From contig BFEA01000091.1 in NCBI GenBank assembly GCA_003427395.1, positions 2,466,977-2,527,221 of the forward strand: DNA of 60,245 bases. Reading direction: 5' to 3'. The position numbers were made by a program, and so were the translations under genes. The notes beneath the pieces are model-generated. The model did no database searches, was not told where the DNA came from, and saw only the letters and a list, made by a program, of their open reading frames with translations. Below are positions 12,245 through 26,047 of the stretch, piece after piece. The first letter of the stretch is position 1. Each line of letters starts with the position of its first letter. This stretch comes from Chara braunii. Taxonomy: Eukaryota > Streptophyta > Charophyceae > Charales > Characeae.

Positions 12245-12412
12245 GGGCTTCGCCACAGGGCACACGAAACGAAAAACGAAACGAGTGCATCTGCCTGCAG
12301 AAAATGGCCAGGTTCGTCGGTTTGCTATAAATATTAACGAACGTATTTTGCCAGCTTTCGTGGGCAGATGCACTCGTTTCGTTTTTGTTTCGTGCGCCGT
12401 GCGGCGAGACCT
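12245..12412. mobile_element. Long-TIR MITE with TTA target duplication
   Basis: Arms of about 50 bp (left CGAAACGAGTGCATCTGCC, right its complement) enclose about 65 bp of spacer. TTA flanks both ends (12242-12244 and 12413-12415), which fits a PIF/Harbinger-type insertion. A solitary related end (TTTCGTGCGCCATGTGACG) occurs near 23780. Confidence 0.75.
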
Positions 12413-13320
12413 TTAGATTTTGGCAAATCAAATCAAAGGTGATTATTCATCTTCAGGAACATCGATAACAATTGGAACATACAAAGCCAAGCTAAGCAGC
12501 AACACCCGCTCCTTCATCGGTGCGCGGGCAGATGGATGGTAGTTATACTTGTGAGTATTTGTTGGGAATGTAACATATATGTTGTGTAAAGGTCTTTTTT
12601 TTTTTTTGACAAATCAAAGATAATCAGAGCATATTCACACACTCATGCAAAAAAAAAAAAAAAAAAAAAGTGAACTTTGCCGCGTTTGCTACTCCCAGTT
12701 TGCCATTTTGCTGTGCTGCACAGTCGCACATGGGTAGCAAATTGGAAAAGACAATGGCACAATATCCCGACACCCTGCCATTTGAGCCCACTTGTGCGGG
12801 GCCAGAGGAGGGGGAGAGGGCGGGGGTGCACACTGCAACAGTCGTAGAGCGATGTAAGCTCGGGGGGCGGGGGAGAGGGGCGGGGGGGGATTGCCAAGTG
12901 ATAGCAAATTACTAAAAAAAAAAAGAAAAAAAGAAAAAAAAACTCAAACCTGCTCTCCTTCAGGAGGTAGGTGACATTTGCCAGACCAATGGCAACTTGG
13001 GCGGGCGGTCGGGCAAAGTGTGACTGGAAAACTTTGGAAAATGTTTGCTGTTTTGCCAAAAAAGAAACTTGAAAAAAGCCCCTACTGCGAGTAGGCCCTT
13101 GCTCCTCCTTTGAAACATCTGTAACATTGGAATGATACACAGAGGCATGATCCTCCAGGCTTCACCCAGCCACCGTAGTACATAAGTTCAAAGTGAATTT
13201 GGACTTCGTATCGGTCTACGTGCAACGGTAAAAGCCTCCACATTATCCACATGTAAATTACGCTAGGATGCTCGTATCACCTCCAATAGCAGGTTGCCAC
13301 ACATGTTTCGGTTAAGGGAA

Positions 13321-13361
<41 letters not shown>

Positions 13362-13440
13362 TCAGACACCCCCAAGTTTGGGCCGACATCCTTCACATCC
13401 CACTCCTTGTGGTCAAGAATTGCGCTGACTCTTCGCATAT
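12413..13440. other. Intergenic stretch with homopolymers, no gene recognised
   Basis: It holds T and A runs at 12593-12608 and 12648-12669 and an AAC microsatellite at 13322-13361. No protein similarity is visible. Confidence 0.5.
13322..13361. repeat. (AAC)n microsatellite
   Basis: About 13 perfect AAC units. Confidence 0.95.
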
Positions 13441-13443
13441 ACA

Positions 13444-13588
13444 GGGCCTTGCTCCGCTACACAACACTCTACATGCATTTGGTCAATTTCTTGACCAGAT
13501 ACATTCAAAATGGTGGACTCGTACGAATAGACCTGGTCCAGAGTGTGCCTAAATGCATGTACAGTTGTTGTGTAGTGGAGCGAGGACC
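13444..13588. mobile_element. PIF/Harbinger-like MITE, GGGCCTYGCTCC family, long subtype
   Basis: The left end GGGCCTTGCTCCGCTACACA and the reverse complement of the right end GGTCCTCGCTCCACTACACA form TIRs. The 3-bp direct repeat ACA flanks the element. It is homologous along its length to 27298-27444, sharing CAACACTCTACATGCATTTG. Confidence 0.8.
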
Positions 13589-13654
13589 ACAGGGAGCCAT
13601 GAAACTCGTTTGCTTCAGGTAGCCATCTAACACCAAGACTCACATATGCAGATC

Positions 13655-13880
13655 ATCAGCTCACTGCAGAACATTCGTTTGGCAACGCTAACTACACAGT
13701 CTCTAGTCAAGAAATTGTCTTGTCCACCTGCTGGGATCAGCTCACTGCAGAACATTTGTTTGGCATTGCTAACTACACAGTATCTGGTCAAGAAATTGTC
13801 CACCTGCTGGGACCACCACCATCAAGAAATTGTCCACCTGCACATCATCAGCTCACCGCAAAACATTCATTTGGCCGCTC
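13655..13880. repeat. 81-bp tandem duplication plus partial copy
   Basis: ATCAGCTCACTGCAGAACAT starts copies at 13655 and 13736, with a third partial copy at about 13846. All contain CAAGAAATTGTC-type words. Confidence 0.85.
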
Positions 13881-14080
13881 ACCGGGCATTTAGCGGCGCC
13901 GGCGCTTACCTGATGTTTGGTGGGAGGACTAAACACACACAATCAGTCAAGCCATAGCTCGCCAACGAACATTGCAGGCAAGGCGCCATGTCACTGCTGG
14001 GGGGACCACCACTGCCCAGTACACACGCTTGTCAAGAGCAGGGTCGGCCTGCCAGCTCAGGGAGGCTGGCAGCAGGGCGA

Positions 14081-14260
14081 AAAGTTCTGAAAAAAATCAT
14101 CGACGTATACTACAGGCTGAAAAAAATCATCGACATATACTACAGGTGCTCGCTCATCTGTTATACCCATGCTGCCTGCCATGCGGCTGAGTGGTACACC
14201 CATGAACTGTTGAAAAGCCATGTTGCTGAGTGGTACACGGACCATACACCCATGAAAAAG
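14081..14260 (+). repeat. SINE-head relicts and a short tandem duplication
   Basis: CTGAAAAAAATCATCGAC occurs twice (about 14086 and 14117). It is followed by two partial copies of the SINE head GCTGAGTGGTACACNCATGA at about 14187 and 14226. These resemble the heads at 2461 and 47530 but have lost the body. Confidence 0.45.
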
Positions 14261-14680
14261 ATCACCAACGTCCTTTCTTTAATCTTTTTTTCTTGTTTTG
14301 GGGGCATAGACGTATGTTCGAATGATAATGCATGTCAGATAGAAAAAGAAAGGGGAAAAAAAAAACAATTAAATCACCCAAAAATGGACAGCAAAAACAA
14401 ATTCTGGAAGCAAAAAGTAGCCATGTCTTTGTCCCATGCTATTAGGCAACAGGCCCAAAGTTTTCATACCCTTTTAGGTTAAGTGCCGTGAAGAGTTCGG
14501 GAAAGCCAATGGGTTTTTCGACAAAGAATGGAAGAGGCTGACGCAAAGCATTACCCGTCCATCCACCTCTTCGGCAGCGGTCGCCCGGGACACTCGGGAC
14601 TATGTAAGAAGGTTAACAGTGTGAGTAAACACTTTGGGGATTAAAGTGAGAAAAAAAAAGGTCAAGTTCCCCACTCCAAC

Positions 14681-14830
14681 AGGCCCGGCTCAGCTGGTGG
14701 CACATGCACCAACTGTTGAAATACAGAACCAAGATTATCTCAAGATGCAATCAGATGAGCAGAACAAAGTATTTCTGAATTACCTGGGGCCAATCAGCTC
14801 AACAACAATACCTCAAGAGTTGCTATGCTA
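14681..14830 (+). mobile_element. tRNA-headed SINE
   Basis: GGCTCAGCTGG resembles a pol III A box. CAACTGTTGAAATACAGAACC and the body motif TGAATTACCTGGGGCCAATC followed by CAGCTCAA are shared with the copy near 47.5 kb. No clear poly(A) tail or target duplication was found, so it is an old copy. Confidence 0.6.
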
Positions 14831-15847
14831 TTCTCGGATCCAACGCAAGGACGGGCCGCACAGGAACACATATTGACCGTAGGGCTGCTATTATCAAATC
14901 CAGCTCTGCCTCTCCGGCAGGACCTGATTCGTTATACCTAACCCATCCACTGTCCTCTGGAGTGCAATCAGGCAGGGACACACTTTGGCTGCCACAAGGC
15001 TGCCATCTCCCCATCCAAATTCCCCGGATACCCCTGATCAACCTGAAGCATACCCCTGTGATGCATCCGGCGATGCGTCCAGTAAGGGCAACCGCAACAA
15101 TGATGCCAGAAGCATAGGGGTATCCCTTCAAGAGCTTGCAAACGGGGGTTCAACCCCATATGCAGCTGCACCCAGCCGCACCCAACAGGTCTTGGTTGGG
15201 TTCGGGTTGCTGTAAATGGGATTGGGCTGGGTGTATGGCGCCAGGTGCCACGGGATGAATGCCGACCGTATGGGTCGATATCGAGAGGGGAGGGCAGATA
15301 ATAGATATGGGGTGGGTAGGAACAGGTGTGGGAAGGATTTTCATGACCGCGGCAAAAACCTTAGTCATGCATTACTATCAGTAGCCTGTTTTAAAGTTTG
15401 GTATCATTTTGTTCACTGCCTTTCCTCAGTGGCTGCTCTCCCCACAGGGCCCAGTTCGGGGTGCTCAAGGGGGGGGTTTCGCTTACTGTGGGTAGGCCAG
15501 AGACGAAGGATGACTTTGACCAAACCTCTTCCGGAAACACTTGCACAATGGGTCTCGCTCCACATCTCTCGAATTGTGCAAAACGAGAGCCAATGGCGGA
15601 ACAATCTCACGTCTTTGACTGGACACTCGCTCGTACTCGCCCACGTCATGTTGGCAATCAAATCGAATCTAACGACTTCTGCAGGCACATTCGTTAACAA
15701 TTTTGTGTTCAAATGTTTGGCCCGGTTGCGTCACACATGCCCTCGGTACAAGTGACTCATAGCTACTCCATAGGGCCTAGGCCCAAAACTTTCATGGACT
15801 TCACTAAAAATGGTGCAAACTGAACGTTCCTGCAAAACAAGAAAGTT

Positions 15848-15882
<35 letters not shown>

Positions 15883-17880
15883 GAAGGGGGAGAGAAGACA
15901 GCATTGTCATGTAGTAATAATATGATATGATAAAGACTTTCAGGTGTCTCGTTCATTATGTACTTTCATTATATAACTAAACGTGCAAGTGCCTTTTCTA
16001 AGGTTCTGACTCGATACAGACTTGAAGTATTAGTCAGGCGGGTTACAGGTTTGCCCCGGCCTCGGTTCATTCGTGTTGTTAATAATGAAAAAAAAAAATG
16101 AAAAAAAAGGGGTAAAACGGGCAGGGTGTTCGGTACAAAAGTTTAGGTGTGGGTGGGGCTGACTCCAGGTACAGCAACTTCGCTACGCCTCGGTTGGATT
16201 CGACGTGGGTGTTGGTGGGGGCGGGGGCGGGGCCGGGGGCGAAAAGAAAAGTCACGTTTGCAAGCTCTCATGTATCCAGGAAAGGGCAACTGCGAGAATG
16301 AGAGCAAAAGAGCAAAGGGCAACTGCGAGAATGAGCAATACAGAAAGAACAAGTGCAACAATGACAGTAGAAGACTACACTCATGAAGCAAGACAGACCC
16401 AAGCGACATACATATGGAGGGGTCGGAGAGTCCCGAGTAGGCGCACACAGGATGGTGGGTGGGAGGCAGCAAGGCATGGGTGGACGGAATTGACACAGCT
16501 CACATGCCACTGGACCACAACCTGTTCCTCTCCTTTAAAAAGGAGTGTATGCTAATCCTCCTAGGTACTTTATACATAAGAGTAGAGAACTAATTGAGAA
16601 CTAACCAACCTTTCCATGGCGTGAGCAGCCATGGCTCGGATCATATCACAGCTGTGCTGTACATAAAACACATGATTTGCTGAGCCCTTCTTCAAGTTCT
16701 TCTCTCCTTGTCTACTACAATGACACCAGAGCATGAGAAAGATATACCTTCCCGAACAACAAAAATACCTTCTCGCCATTCTCGGTACAACTCCACTCTC
16801 TCCCTCTCTTTTTCCCCTTTCTTACACTACAAAGAAGCAAAGCACAATCCCACACCTATGGGCAGTATGAGCCCTTGCTCTCGACAAAGACTCCCAGAGC
16901 ACATGCACCTCTGGTTGACTCTGACAGTCACCCCCACCCCCACCCCCACCCCCCCCCACCACCCCTTCCTTCCTCTTTAGCCAGAACATCTGTAGAGTTT
17001 GACACAGTACCACAGAGGAATCGAAGCTTAACCCCTCGATCATCGCGTATGGCGACCTCTTTCTGTCTGAAACCGTTATGGAAGCCCTCGGTTGTGACAC
17101 TGTCATTGCATGTGCAATCACTGCTCTCCAGACTGTCCTTCGGATCTAAAAACACTTGTGCTCATCTAATAGAGAACCTGATCGACAAGGGAAGAACAAT
17201 TCTCATGATGCTCAAGAAACAGAATCAGCCCTCCCTCTTCACAATAACTTCTTCACGTCCTCCTGCACATCATACAACATAATAGGGGGTCCAACAGAGG
17301 GGGTCAGTTCAGCCACTATTTCTGGACAGGAAAGACAAAGGCCACATCACACAGAGGCATCCGCAAGGAGAGTATCAAATGCAGCATTGTATGCCCCCAA
17401 CACTTATCAGATGAGATGTCACTTCTCCACTTCATCTGATGCCTCCTTCCGCAGAAGCAACAGAAGACAGAGTGCAAAATTTCCAAAGGCATGCAACATA
17501 GGACAGACGTCTGCTGAGTGCCGAGACCCCTCGCAAGGCAGTACACCTACTCTTGGCATGCATCGAGTACACCTACTCTTGGGATGCATTGAGACCTCCT
17601 AGCATAATGATATCGCACGGCATTTGTTTCCTCTCCCGCATCAGAAAACATTGGGCGAAATTTTTTTTTTTTTTTAAATGGTGCTCGCTCAGGCCTCACG
17701 GTACTTGCAGGCAAAAGAAAGGAAGGCGGTGAATGACTCCCAAGTTCACTCGTATGTTCTCGTCAGACTTGTCGAGCTACTAACCCATTTCTACTGAGTG
17801 GGGTGGTAGGAATCTCCATAGGCTACACAGATCTCAAAAGGCTTCAACCCCTTCAAGCAGTGAATCACTCTTCACGAGTG
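14831..17880. other. Intergenic stretch, possibly containing the last GPX exon
   Basis: No gene was identified. It holds a G32 homopolymer at 15850-15881 and a diverged end of the GGGCCTCGCT MITE family at about 15554 (CTCTCGAATTGTGCAAAACG). The short terminal exon of the GPX gene should lie on the minus strand somewhere below 18193, but I could not identify it. Confidence 0.5.
15850..15881. repeat. G32 homopolymer
   Basis: An uninterrupted run of G that could form G-quadruplex structures. Its length is probably uncertain in the assembly. Confidence 0.95.
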
Positions 17881-17932
17881 TCAAGTGAGTATGGCCTGAC
17901 AACATTCACATTCAGACCTTAGCCCGGGTCGA

Positions 17933-18181
17933 AAGATGCGGCATAAAGGAAGACAAGACAGTGAAGACTGAAGGAGCGGAGGAGGAGGAGGAGGAGGAGG
18001 AGGAGGAGTCAAAAGAATGTTTAGACAATGCCTAGTGGCAGCTTGGAAAGGGTGGTTAGCACGAGTCGAGAAAGGATGCGGCATAAAGGAAGACAAGACA
18101 GTGAAGACTGAAGGAGCAGAGGAGGAGGAGGAGGAGGAGTCAAAAGAATGTTTAGACAATTCCTAGTGGCAGCTTGGAAGG
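17933..18181. repeat. Tandem duplication with GGA microsatellite
   Basis: Two copies of a 110-130-bp unit (GATGCGGCATAAAGGAAGAC ... CTAGTGGCAGCTTGGAA) each contain a GGA run of different length. It lies just downstream of the last GPX exon found, in the presumed final intron. Confidence 0.9.
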
Positions 18182-18192
18182 GGGGTGGTTAC

Positions 18193-18360
18193 CTCAATCT
18201 GCAGTGGTGACGTGGTTGGCGCATATCTGTGCACAACGGTGCCCTCCTTGTCAACAAGGAACTTCCCGAAGTTCCACTTAATTTCATCAGTGAGAAGTCC
18301 TCCTTTCTGCAGCTTCAGCCACTTGAACACAGGAGCGGCATCATCGCCATTTACATCAAC
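18193..18360 (-). CDS. GPX: GPX exon 6, [11 protein letters not shown] region
   Basis: A 168-nt exon encodes [34 protein letters not shown] and [13 protein letters not shown]. The acceptor is GCTGCAG and the donor GAG|GTAACC. Family members have about 5-12 more residues after this point. Confidence 0.93.
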
Positions 18361-19024
18361 CTGCAGCAAACAGACACAACAACAGAGTCAGGAGAGCTTG
18401 CATATGCTTCCCCTGCACACTGTCTGCTGTTCCCCCTTCACTTACCTGTTGCCACTTCGCTGTCTTCAGACAACGATGACCACTTCCCTATCAACGCAAT
18501 AGACATGTGAAGACCTGAAAACACAGTGGATGAGGAGGGAGGGAGGGTGAGGAGGAAGACAAGGAAGAGGAGAAGGAACAGAAAAAATGCACATGCATGT
18601 ATACGAAAAGAATGACAGAGAAGTCAATTCTCTTCAGCAGCAAATTTGGCAGGAGCAGCAGTGCCGAAGCTCACCTTTGAGAACATGGGGAACGTTGTCC
18701 CATAACTCTCCGCAAACTTCTTGATCTCCGCGTTCGACTTTGGCTCCTGGCCTCCAAATTGGTTGCTCGGGAAAGCCAGAACAACGAAGTCTGTAACCAC
18801 CAACAAATCACGAAAAGTTAAGCAACCCAGGCCCACCCCAACATCCATAGAATCAGTTTCTTCATCACAGCACAAACTCGCTCCTTTGCACCAAAACTGC
18901 CCACGCTGATTGCAGTCACTGACCTTTCAGGAATTCACTGAATAGCTCTGTTTTTCATGGCGATCACCAGTGTTCCATGTGCCAAATCACCCGCCTATAT
19001 TCCCCTCCCCACCCCTCTTCCCCA

Positions 19025-19089
<65 letters not shown>

Positions 19090-22000
19090 NTCTGTGTTGA
19101 GGAAGAGGGAGGTTTACTTTCAGCTTCCGCATTCAAGATATTGCAGAATTTTCTTTCACGCTGATATACACATGACCACCGTCAAATGAGCAGCAATCAA
19201 CTGACAAGATAACAGGAGCACATCAGGAAAGGGAACAATCAACTAATGGAAAGAACAAGGCATAACCCAAAAGCGAAAAGCGGAAGACTGCTGGGAAAAA
19301 GCCATTGGTACACACATCCATCCATTCGTTCATTTATTTTCCGAAAAGGGTGGCAAGAAGTGAAAACACTCCACTCACCCTGATCCTTGTACTTCTCGTA
19401 GAGCTGGACGAGTTCCTTGTAGTTCTGATTGGTAAGACCGCTGGTAACAGGTACACCACAAAATCGGACGGACAACATATGCATGCCATGGGTCAGACAG
19501 GCAACCTCCCTCACATACAGCCATGGACGGATACACAGGCCGAGGTCCCACTGCTGCTCGTTTCCCTCGGGAGGCATGAACCAGATCCATACCTTGCCAA
19601 GTTCACACTAACAACTTAGCACCAAAAAAAATCACCAAAAAAATCGCACCAGGGACGCCTAGCCCTCTCGAGGCTTCAACTTAGAAGGTCCAAACTCTTT
19701 TGGTGCTTGAACTTTTTTTTTTTTTTTTTTTTTTTTTTAAAGGGCGACAGCCTTGAGATATTATCATTGAGGTGGCCGGCCCTAGTGGTAGGTTTTACTT
19801 GTCAAGTTTCATCATCTGGATTCGAACACAGGTGTGTATTTCAACAGTTAATCTACCCACTGAGCTAGACTCTCGGGTTGTCACATTGCTGTTCTAAGTC
19901 TCTCCAGGACCGAATTTCCAAACTCTGGCTCTCTGTTCAGGGTTCGTTCATGTTTGTAGTAGAGGGTGGTCCACATCGTTCGCAGATGGTTGGAAACACA
20001 TGCCCAGGCTCTGGATCAAACCCGACAAGTGATTGCCTCGCGCTCATTTTGAAAACTCTGCATCCAATCAGAGTTCGCACTCATGGTTTCAACCTCCAAA
20101 ACATTCACACACTGATTCAAACCCACGCTAAGGCTCTGCCCCAGGTCCTGGCTATAACAGTTGGTTAAAATACCTCGCTCTTGAGGGCGAGGTCGCCGGT
20201 TCGAATCCGTGCTTGCACGGTGGAGAACGTCTCGCTCATGCTGGGATCGGTAGTGCCATCCTGTATCCTCAGCTGTTGGGGAGCTAGATGTGCAGATTCA
20301 CTTATTACCTTCTCTGCCCCAATCCCCACAAGTGACTGGCTCTGGCTCAATCCCAGTCCATACTCAGGTTCGTTGAACTGAAAGTTGCATTCCCAACTCA
20401 AAAAAAAAAAAAAAAAAAAAAGAAGGCCTGGTAACAGGCTGAGGAGCTTCAGAGGCTGCCCCAATTTTTCTGCCAACAGCTATTCAACCACCAGGAACCT
20501 GCCCCAAATTTTTTTCATGTTTTTTGAACTTTTTCTAAGCTATACTATATTCTTCTCTCATCTATCTCATCTTCTTGCTAGTACTCATCTATCGCATCCT
20601 CTCGCCCCGATCTCTGGAAACAGCTATTAAACCACCAGTGCCTTTGAGCCTCTTTTTGCCACGGCACATTCCCCGTATGCACCCAAAAAAAAACAGGACC
20701 ACCGTCGCAGTATTTCTTTAAAAAAAGAAAAATAAAACAAAACCCAGATTGTCGGGTAACACTGTTCATCCCAGGAACCCAGATTGTCACATTTTCGATT
20801 CTCAAGTTTGCTTGGGCAAGCCACTGATCGTCTATTTTTATTTATTTTTAATCCAATCCAAACGACTTTTTTTTTTTTTTTTTAATTTGGACCATTTTTC
20901 GGTTTATGCGTGTCATCCTTGCGCAGGGGCCATGCTCATCTTCTCTGTATCGTTCCAGTTTTAACGGATGTCCCGAAGGACTTTTATACAAGCCAAGAAA
21001 CGGGCCCGTCGTCCCTCACATACGTAAGATACTGGTCCTTGACAAACTTTACATATTTGAAAAATAGAAAAAAATAGCAAAAATACTAAAATAGTAAACT
21101 AGTAAAATACGGTTTAAAACTTTTAAGTGCCCATAATATAAACAACGTGCACCAGCAACAGCCTGTGATCCACCACATGCCTCAGCTCAAGCTCAGCTGA
21201 GATATTCAGCACTGTCTACCGTCGTCGTGCATCAACATAATAAGACATATGCACCTGTGAGGTGTGCCAATCCTCTACCCCAACATAGACCCAACACTCT
21301 TTCGCGGACGGGCTCCACTGATTCTACAATTAAGTCAATCTGAACACGAACCGGTTTAGCATTAAGACCAGATTCATCCCTTACGAGCACAGACATTGCA
21401 ATGGCGGAACCTTCCCCTCACTCACCATAATACTCTACCTACAATTACGCAAGGCTACCATGAACATGCCCAATGACAGATAGGTAACAGAGGCTTTTTT
21501 TTTTTTTTTTTCAGCGTTTTCCATGGCTACACACAGTGGCCCGGGGGCCAAGTCCCACTAGCATGAGTTTGGTTTTGATTCCTATACCGGTGCGGCACGG
21601 TGTGGTGGGGGGTGGCACCGTGTGACACCATTTCTAAGCTTTTTTAGGAATTCTAAAAACCGTGTATAAGGGTCCTGAAAAATTATGATAATCTGAGCTG
21701 TAACCAAGTTTATTACCATTAAGCAGACCATTTCTACTGAATGGTCGCTCAAGGTGGTGTTGAAGTACAGTTGAACAAAGGATGCTCTGCTAGATGTCTT
21801 AGGAAGTTTCAAGCACTGGGTGTACTTACCGCCGGATCTGGTCACCATTCGTTTTAACTCCGGACCACTACTGGAGTTGGTTTTTTCCTCTTTTTCCCTC
21901 TGAGGAGGGAGTGCATTCAGCTTTTTGTCGCTTGCTTAGAATGCTTGGGCCTCATTTGCTTCTTCTCCGTCGGAATCTCCGTCGGACCTTCCCCGGTGTG

Positions 22001-23181
22001 GCAGAGAAAAGAGCCCCTAGCAGACAAGATGATCCCGGCAGCCCGGCGCCCAGGCATTTTCTCATCTCTTTTATAAACTGAGTACCAAACCAACCAACAG
22101 AGGAGTGAGCGGGGGGGGAGAACTCTTTTTCGTGTAGAAAGGCTAAAACCCTGCAACAAAAAAGGCTTCTCCTGCAAAATTCGCCACGCGCATTTTTTCA
22201 GGGTTTCCAGGGTTACCAAGGCCTGCCAAAAGAGTCATTTCCAAGGTTCCAACAAACACCTTGAGGACGCACATAAACCTTGACCTAGCGAGACTTAGGG
22301 CAAAATGAGGAAAATTTGCGGAAAACTTAGGGATTCGAACCCTTGGTACGTATAATACCGTACAACGGATTAGCAATCTGTCGCAGAGGAAACGTTTTAA
22401 ACCACCACTACCTTCCTCATATATGGGGCTGCAGACCTCCGAATTCAAATTTGGACGCCGTGAACCGCGCGCCGATGAAAATTATCGACGGCCTCCCAGC
22501 TGCGATTCTTTTTCGGATGAGGCTCAACTTGCCACTTCGTGTGACAGTGAGAAAGGCAGTGGTGCTTTGAAGAAGAGAAAAAAAGTTCCAATGCCTATCT
22601 AAGTGCTTGGGGGATTAAAATCTGTGGGCTGAAAAGTGAGGGTCCCTGTATAACCAACTTGTGACCGCTTATTACCAAGCTGTGCAACAGTGCAAATGAA
22701 TCTCATGCTTCAAAGAAAGTTCTTTTCTGAATGATCCTCAAAACTCCTCACCTTCTGGACATTTCTGTGGGAGACCGGTTGCTCAGACGTACTGACATTC
22801 TTGTCAGAAGTTTGGACTGATAGTCTGCTAGGGATGCAGGGTTGGTGTGAGTAATGTGGACCACTTTTCTCTCTCAAGGGTGGGTATAGCTAACTCTGGG
22901 CGTTGTGGTAGGTTCTTATCCGTCGGTCAAATCCATCCTGGGTAGACTGCCAGGTCTCAACCTCCTGATGGTCGGTGAAAATCCGGTGAAACAGTCTGGC
23001 ACAGTCATGCCTTATTTGTGGGGTTTTGCATAGTGAACACACGACAACACACACGCACACACACACACACACAAAAAAAAAAAAAGGGCGTGGAAGGGAT
23101 TTACACAGCAGAACTCACCACTGGGAAGCGACATTCACGATGAGAACGACCTGTGGAGAAACACAAACGAAAAAGGAAATC

Positions 23182-23270
<89 letters not shown>

Positions 23271-23271
23271 N

Positions 23272-23342
<71 letters not shown>

Positions 23343-26047
23343 AGTCAGCAAAAACGAGGTGTGATGCTTTGAGTGTAATAAAAAGATGTAACGCTACGTC
23401 AAATCCTAAAAAGAAGGGAGTCAACACTCCGCGCAAGGCGGGTGAAACAAGCACGCGTGCGCACAGACACACGCACATCCAAACAGGAGGGAGAGAGAGA
23501 GAGGGAGAGAGAGAGAGAGAGAGGGGGGGGGGTTCACATGTCTAACTCAATAACAAGTGCATATTTGATGCTATTCAAGGAGAAAGTAATTGATGCTCTA
23601 ATTAAACCATGAGTACCCCCGCAGCAGCCTTCCCGAAGCTTTTTTTCCGCAGCTACCGAGCCTCTTCGTTTGACGTGAACGCAGTTTGTCCCTTGGCGAG
23701 ATATAGCAGGCGACCAGTCCTCTGCCCAACGACCAGTACGTACGTGGCAAGATGCACGTGCTTTTTTTTTTTTGTTGGTTTCGTGCGCCATGTGACGAGC
23801 CCCTCGCAGTAGGATGCTTCGGGGCTAGTTCAACATTCCATCATCATGACTGTATTCGGTCCAGTGCCGATTATCCCCCTCATCCAGAATAATACTCATA
23901 AATACAGTACGAGTCTACCCTTGTAGTGTTCTTTAAAAGCAGATAACAACGAAGCCGACAATAACGACAGTCATTTATTTATAGTCATGATCATTCACGC
24001 CTGTTAGCCACGAGGTTTCTCCCAATGGTTTATGCTTTTACACTTCATTCACAAGCGAACACACTTCTGGAGTTAAGAACGGTTAACCAATTCCAAAATC
24101 TCCAAACAACAACAACTTTTCGAATTCTTTGTTGAACGACCGTCTTGCTTTTTTTCCTCTTTTTTTTTTGATCAAGCATTCTACTTTCATTACATCAATC
24201 GGTCAGTAAAGACATGCAGATCCAGAAAGTCACACGTTTCTTCAAAACGGCACATCAAATTCTACCCTTCTCAAAAAAAATGAAGAAGAAAGACGAGCAA
24301 TGGCCTATTGCTCTTTAGACGCACAACAACAGATTTTCATTAATGAAACAAGAATGTACATCATGCTCGAAATACCGCACACGAAGTCTGTATTTTACTA
24401 TTTTGTTTTGAGAAGCTTTGCATACCTCATTCAATTGAATGACTAATTCATGCAGAATAATTTGACTGAACATTTTGGCATCTCGTTTGATGAAAAAAGC
24501 TACCGTGTCCAAAAACTTTTGATCTTGAATTTGTGATAACAAGGCGCCGCTTAGGGTCAGATCCCACGACCCTGAATTATTCATTTTTCACCCTCGATTA
24601 CGAAGATAAACGGTCAGAAATGAACAATAGGGGCTAGTGGGATCTGGCCCTTATACAGTGACCTTCACCCTTCGCTAACCATTTTGTGTTTTCCCAATTT
24701 TGTACTTTGCGCAATGTTTTATGAGGCCCAGTAGAAGAGGGCAATTCATAGATAGTATCCACAATCACATTTCAATGACAGGCACCTTGCAGCCCGCCAC
24801 CACTTTGCCACCCTGCGAGCGAATGAGGACCTGTCTGGCCTTCGCCTTCATTTATGCTTTGGCCTTCCCTTGCACGTGCTCTGCCCTCTATCTTCAAAGC
24901 CCTGATAGGCTGAACAATCCTACTTGGGATCCTGGTGTGGTCTTCGGTAGCCACTCAATCCCGCTCACTACAGTTTACGGATTGAGCGGCTAGCGAATGA
25001 GGATCCTGGTAGGCTAAACAATTCGTAAACCGTAGTGGGATCCTGGTGTGGTCTTCGGTAGCCACTCAATCCCGCTTGAGCCGGCTCTGTACACGCGCTA
25101 GACTGCCACAAAACTCGTCAAACCGAGCTGCCCCGTAAACCGTAGTGAGAGAGGGAGAAGAAGACAACAAACGAGGGGCTGTGACGAGGGGCTGTGACAA
25201 ACTGTTTCGTTGGAGTTTCACCCACTCATCAGGAGGTTGAATACATGTATATATGCATATATACACGCATAAACAATAAATATATATGTATATATAATCA
25301 AACAAATTGCTGAAGAAAAAAAAAAAGAAAACAAGAAAAAAGAAAACACTGAAGAAACGAAAAAAGAAAACAAGAAAAAAGAAAAAAATATGTTGAACTT
25401 CGTTGTGACAGTGGCAATTGGTTTATCTGTGGGATGTGTCATTTGCTTTGTTTGACTGATAGGCCTTCCTCTTCCTCTTCCCTTGTCCTTTCTTTGACTG
25501 GATCCCTTTCTCTTTCTCTTGCCTCTGTGAGGTCTGGTTTCCTCCTCCTTTTCTTTACCTCTTTTTTGCCTTTTGGCTGCGTGCAAGTGGGTCCTTGTGA
25601 CACACGGGGATGGGGGCAGCCAGCGCTCAACCTGTCATCCACGTGGCTGGCCATGCACGTAAGAGGTGATGACAGGCGGGGCTTTCCTTCCTTACTTCTT
25701 TCCTCCTTTTTATTTTTGTCTTTTTCCGCCTTTGCGCTCCGATTCACAGTGTGACAATATATAGTCAAACAGAGATAAATGTATTGTTGACCAAAACTAT
25801 ACACTGCCAAATGCAGAGGCATGGTCAAAGATTACTCACACTGAAATTCATGGGACTCTACCCTTATTCTTTTCCATCTCCAACCAAAAATAGATATACC
25901 ATCCAGCACGACGACAAATCGAACCATTCTACTCTAATGGGAAGAAGTCGGCAGGGGTGAAATGGAGTTTCACCTTTCCCTTGTAGTCGCCCAAAGACAC
26001 GTCATTTCCGTCGATGTCCTGAAAAGATTTAGTACAATCCCCATTAC

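Noticed and set aside
18624-18674. GPX C-terminus encoded by reading past exon 5
   Set aside because: The read-through sequence does not match the family. A good donor and the conserved next exon show that it is intron.
20867-20981. Functional U6 gene
   Set aside because: It ends in a poly(A) run instead of a T terminator, and lacks a TATA box and upstream element at the expected distance.
23115-23364. Long Arg-Glu or Ser-Leu dipeptide open frames
   Set aside because: They are translations of GA/TC microsatellites; only the small exon at 23119-23150 is real. The same applies at 19.0, 27.8-28.3 and 39.1-39.4 kb.
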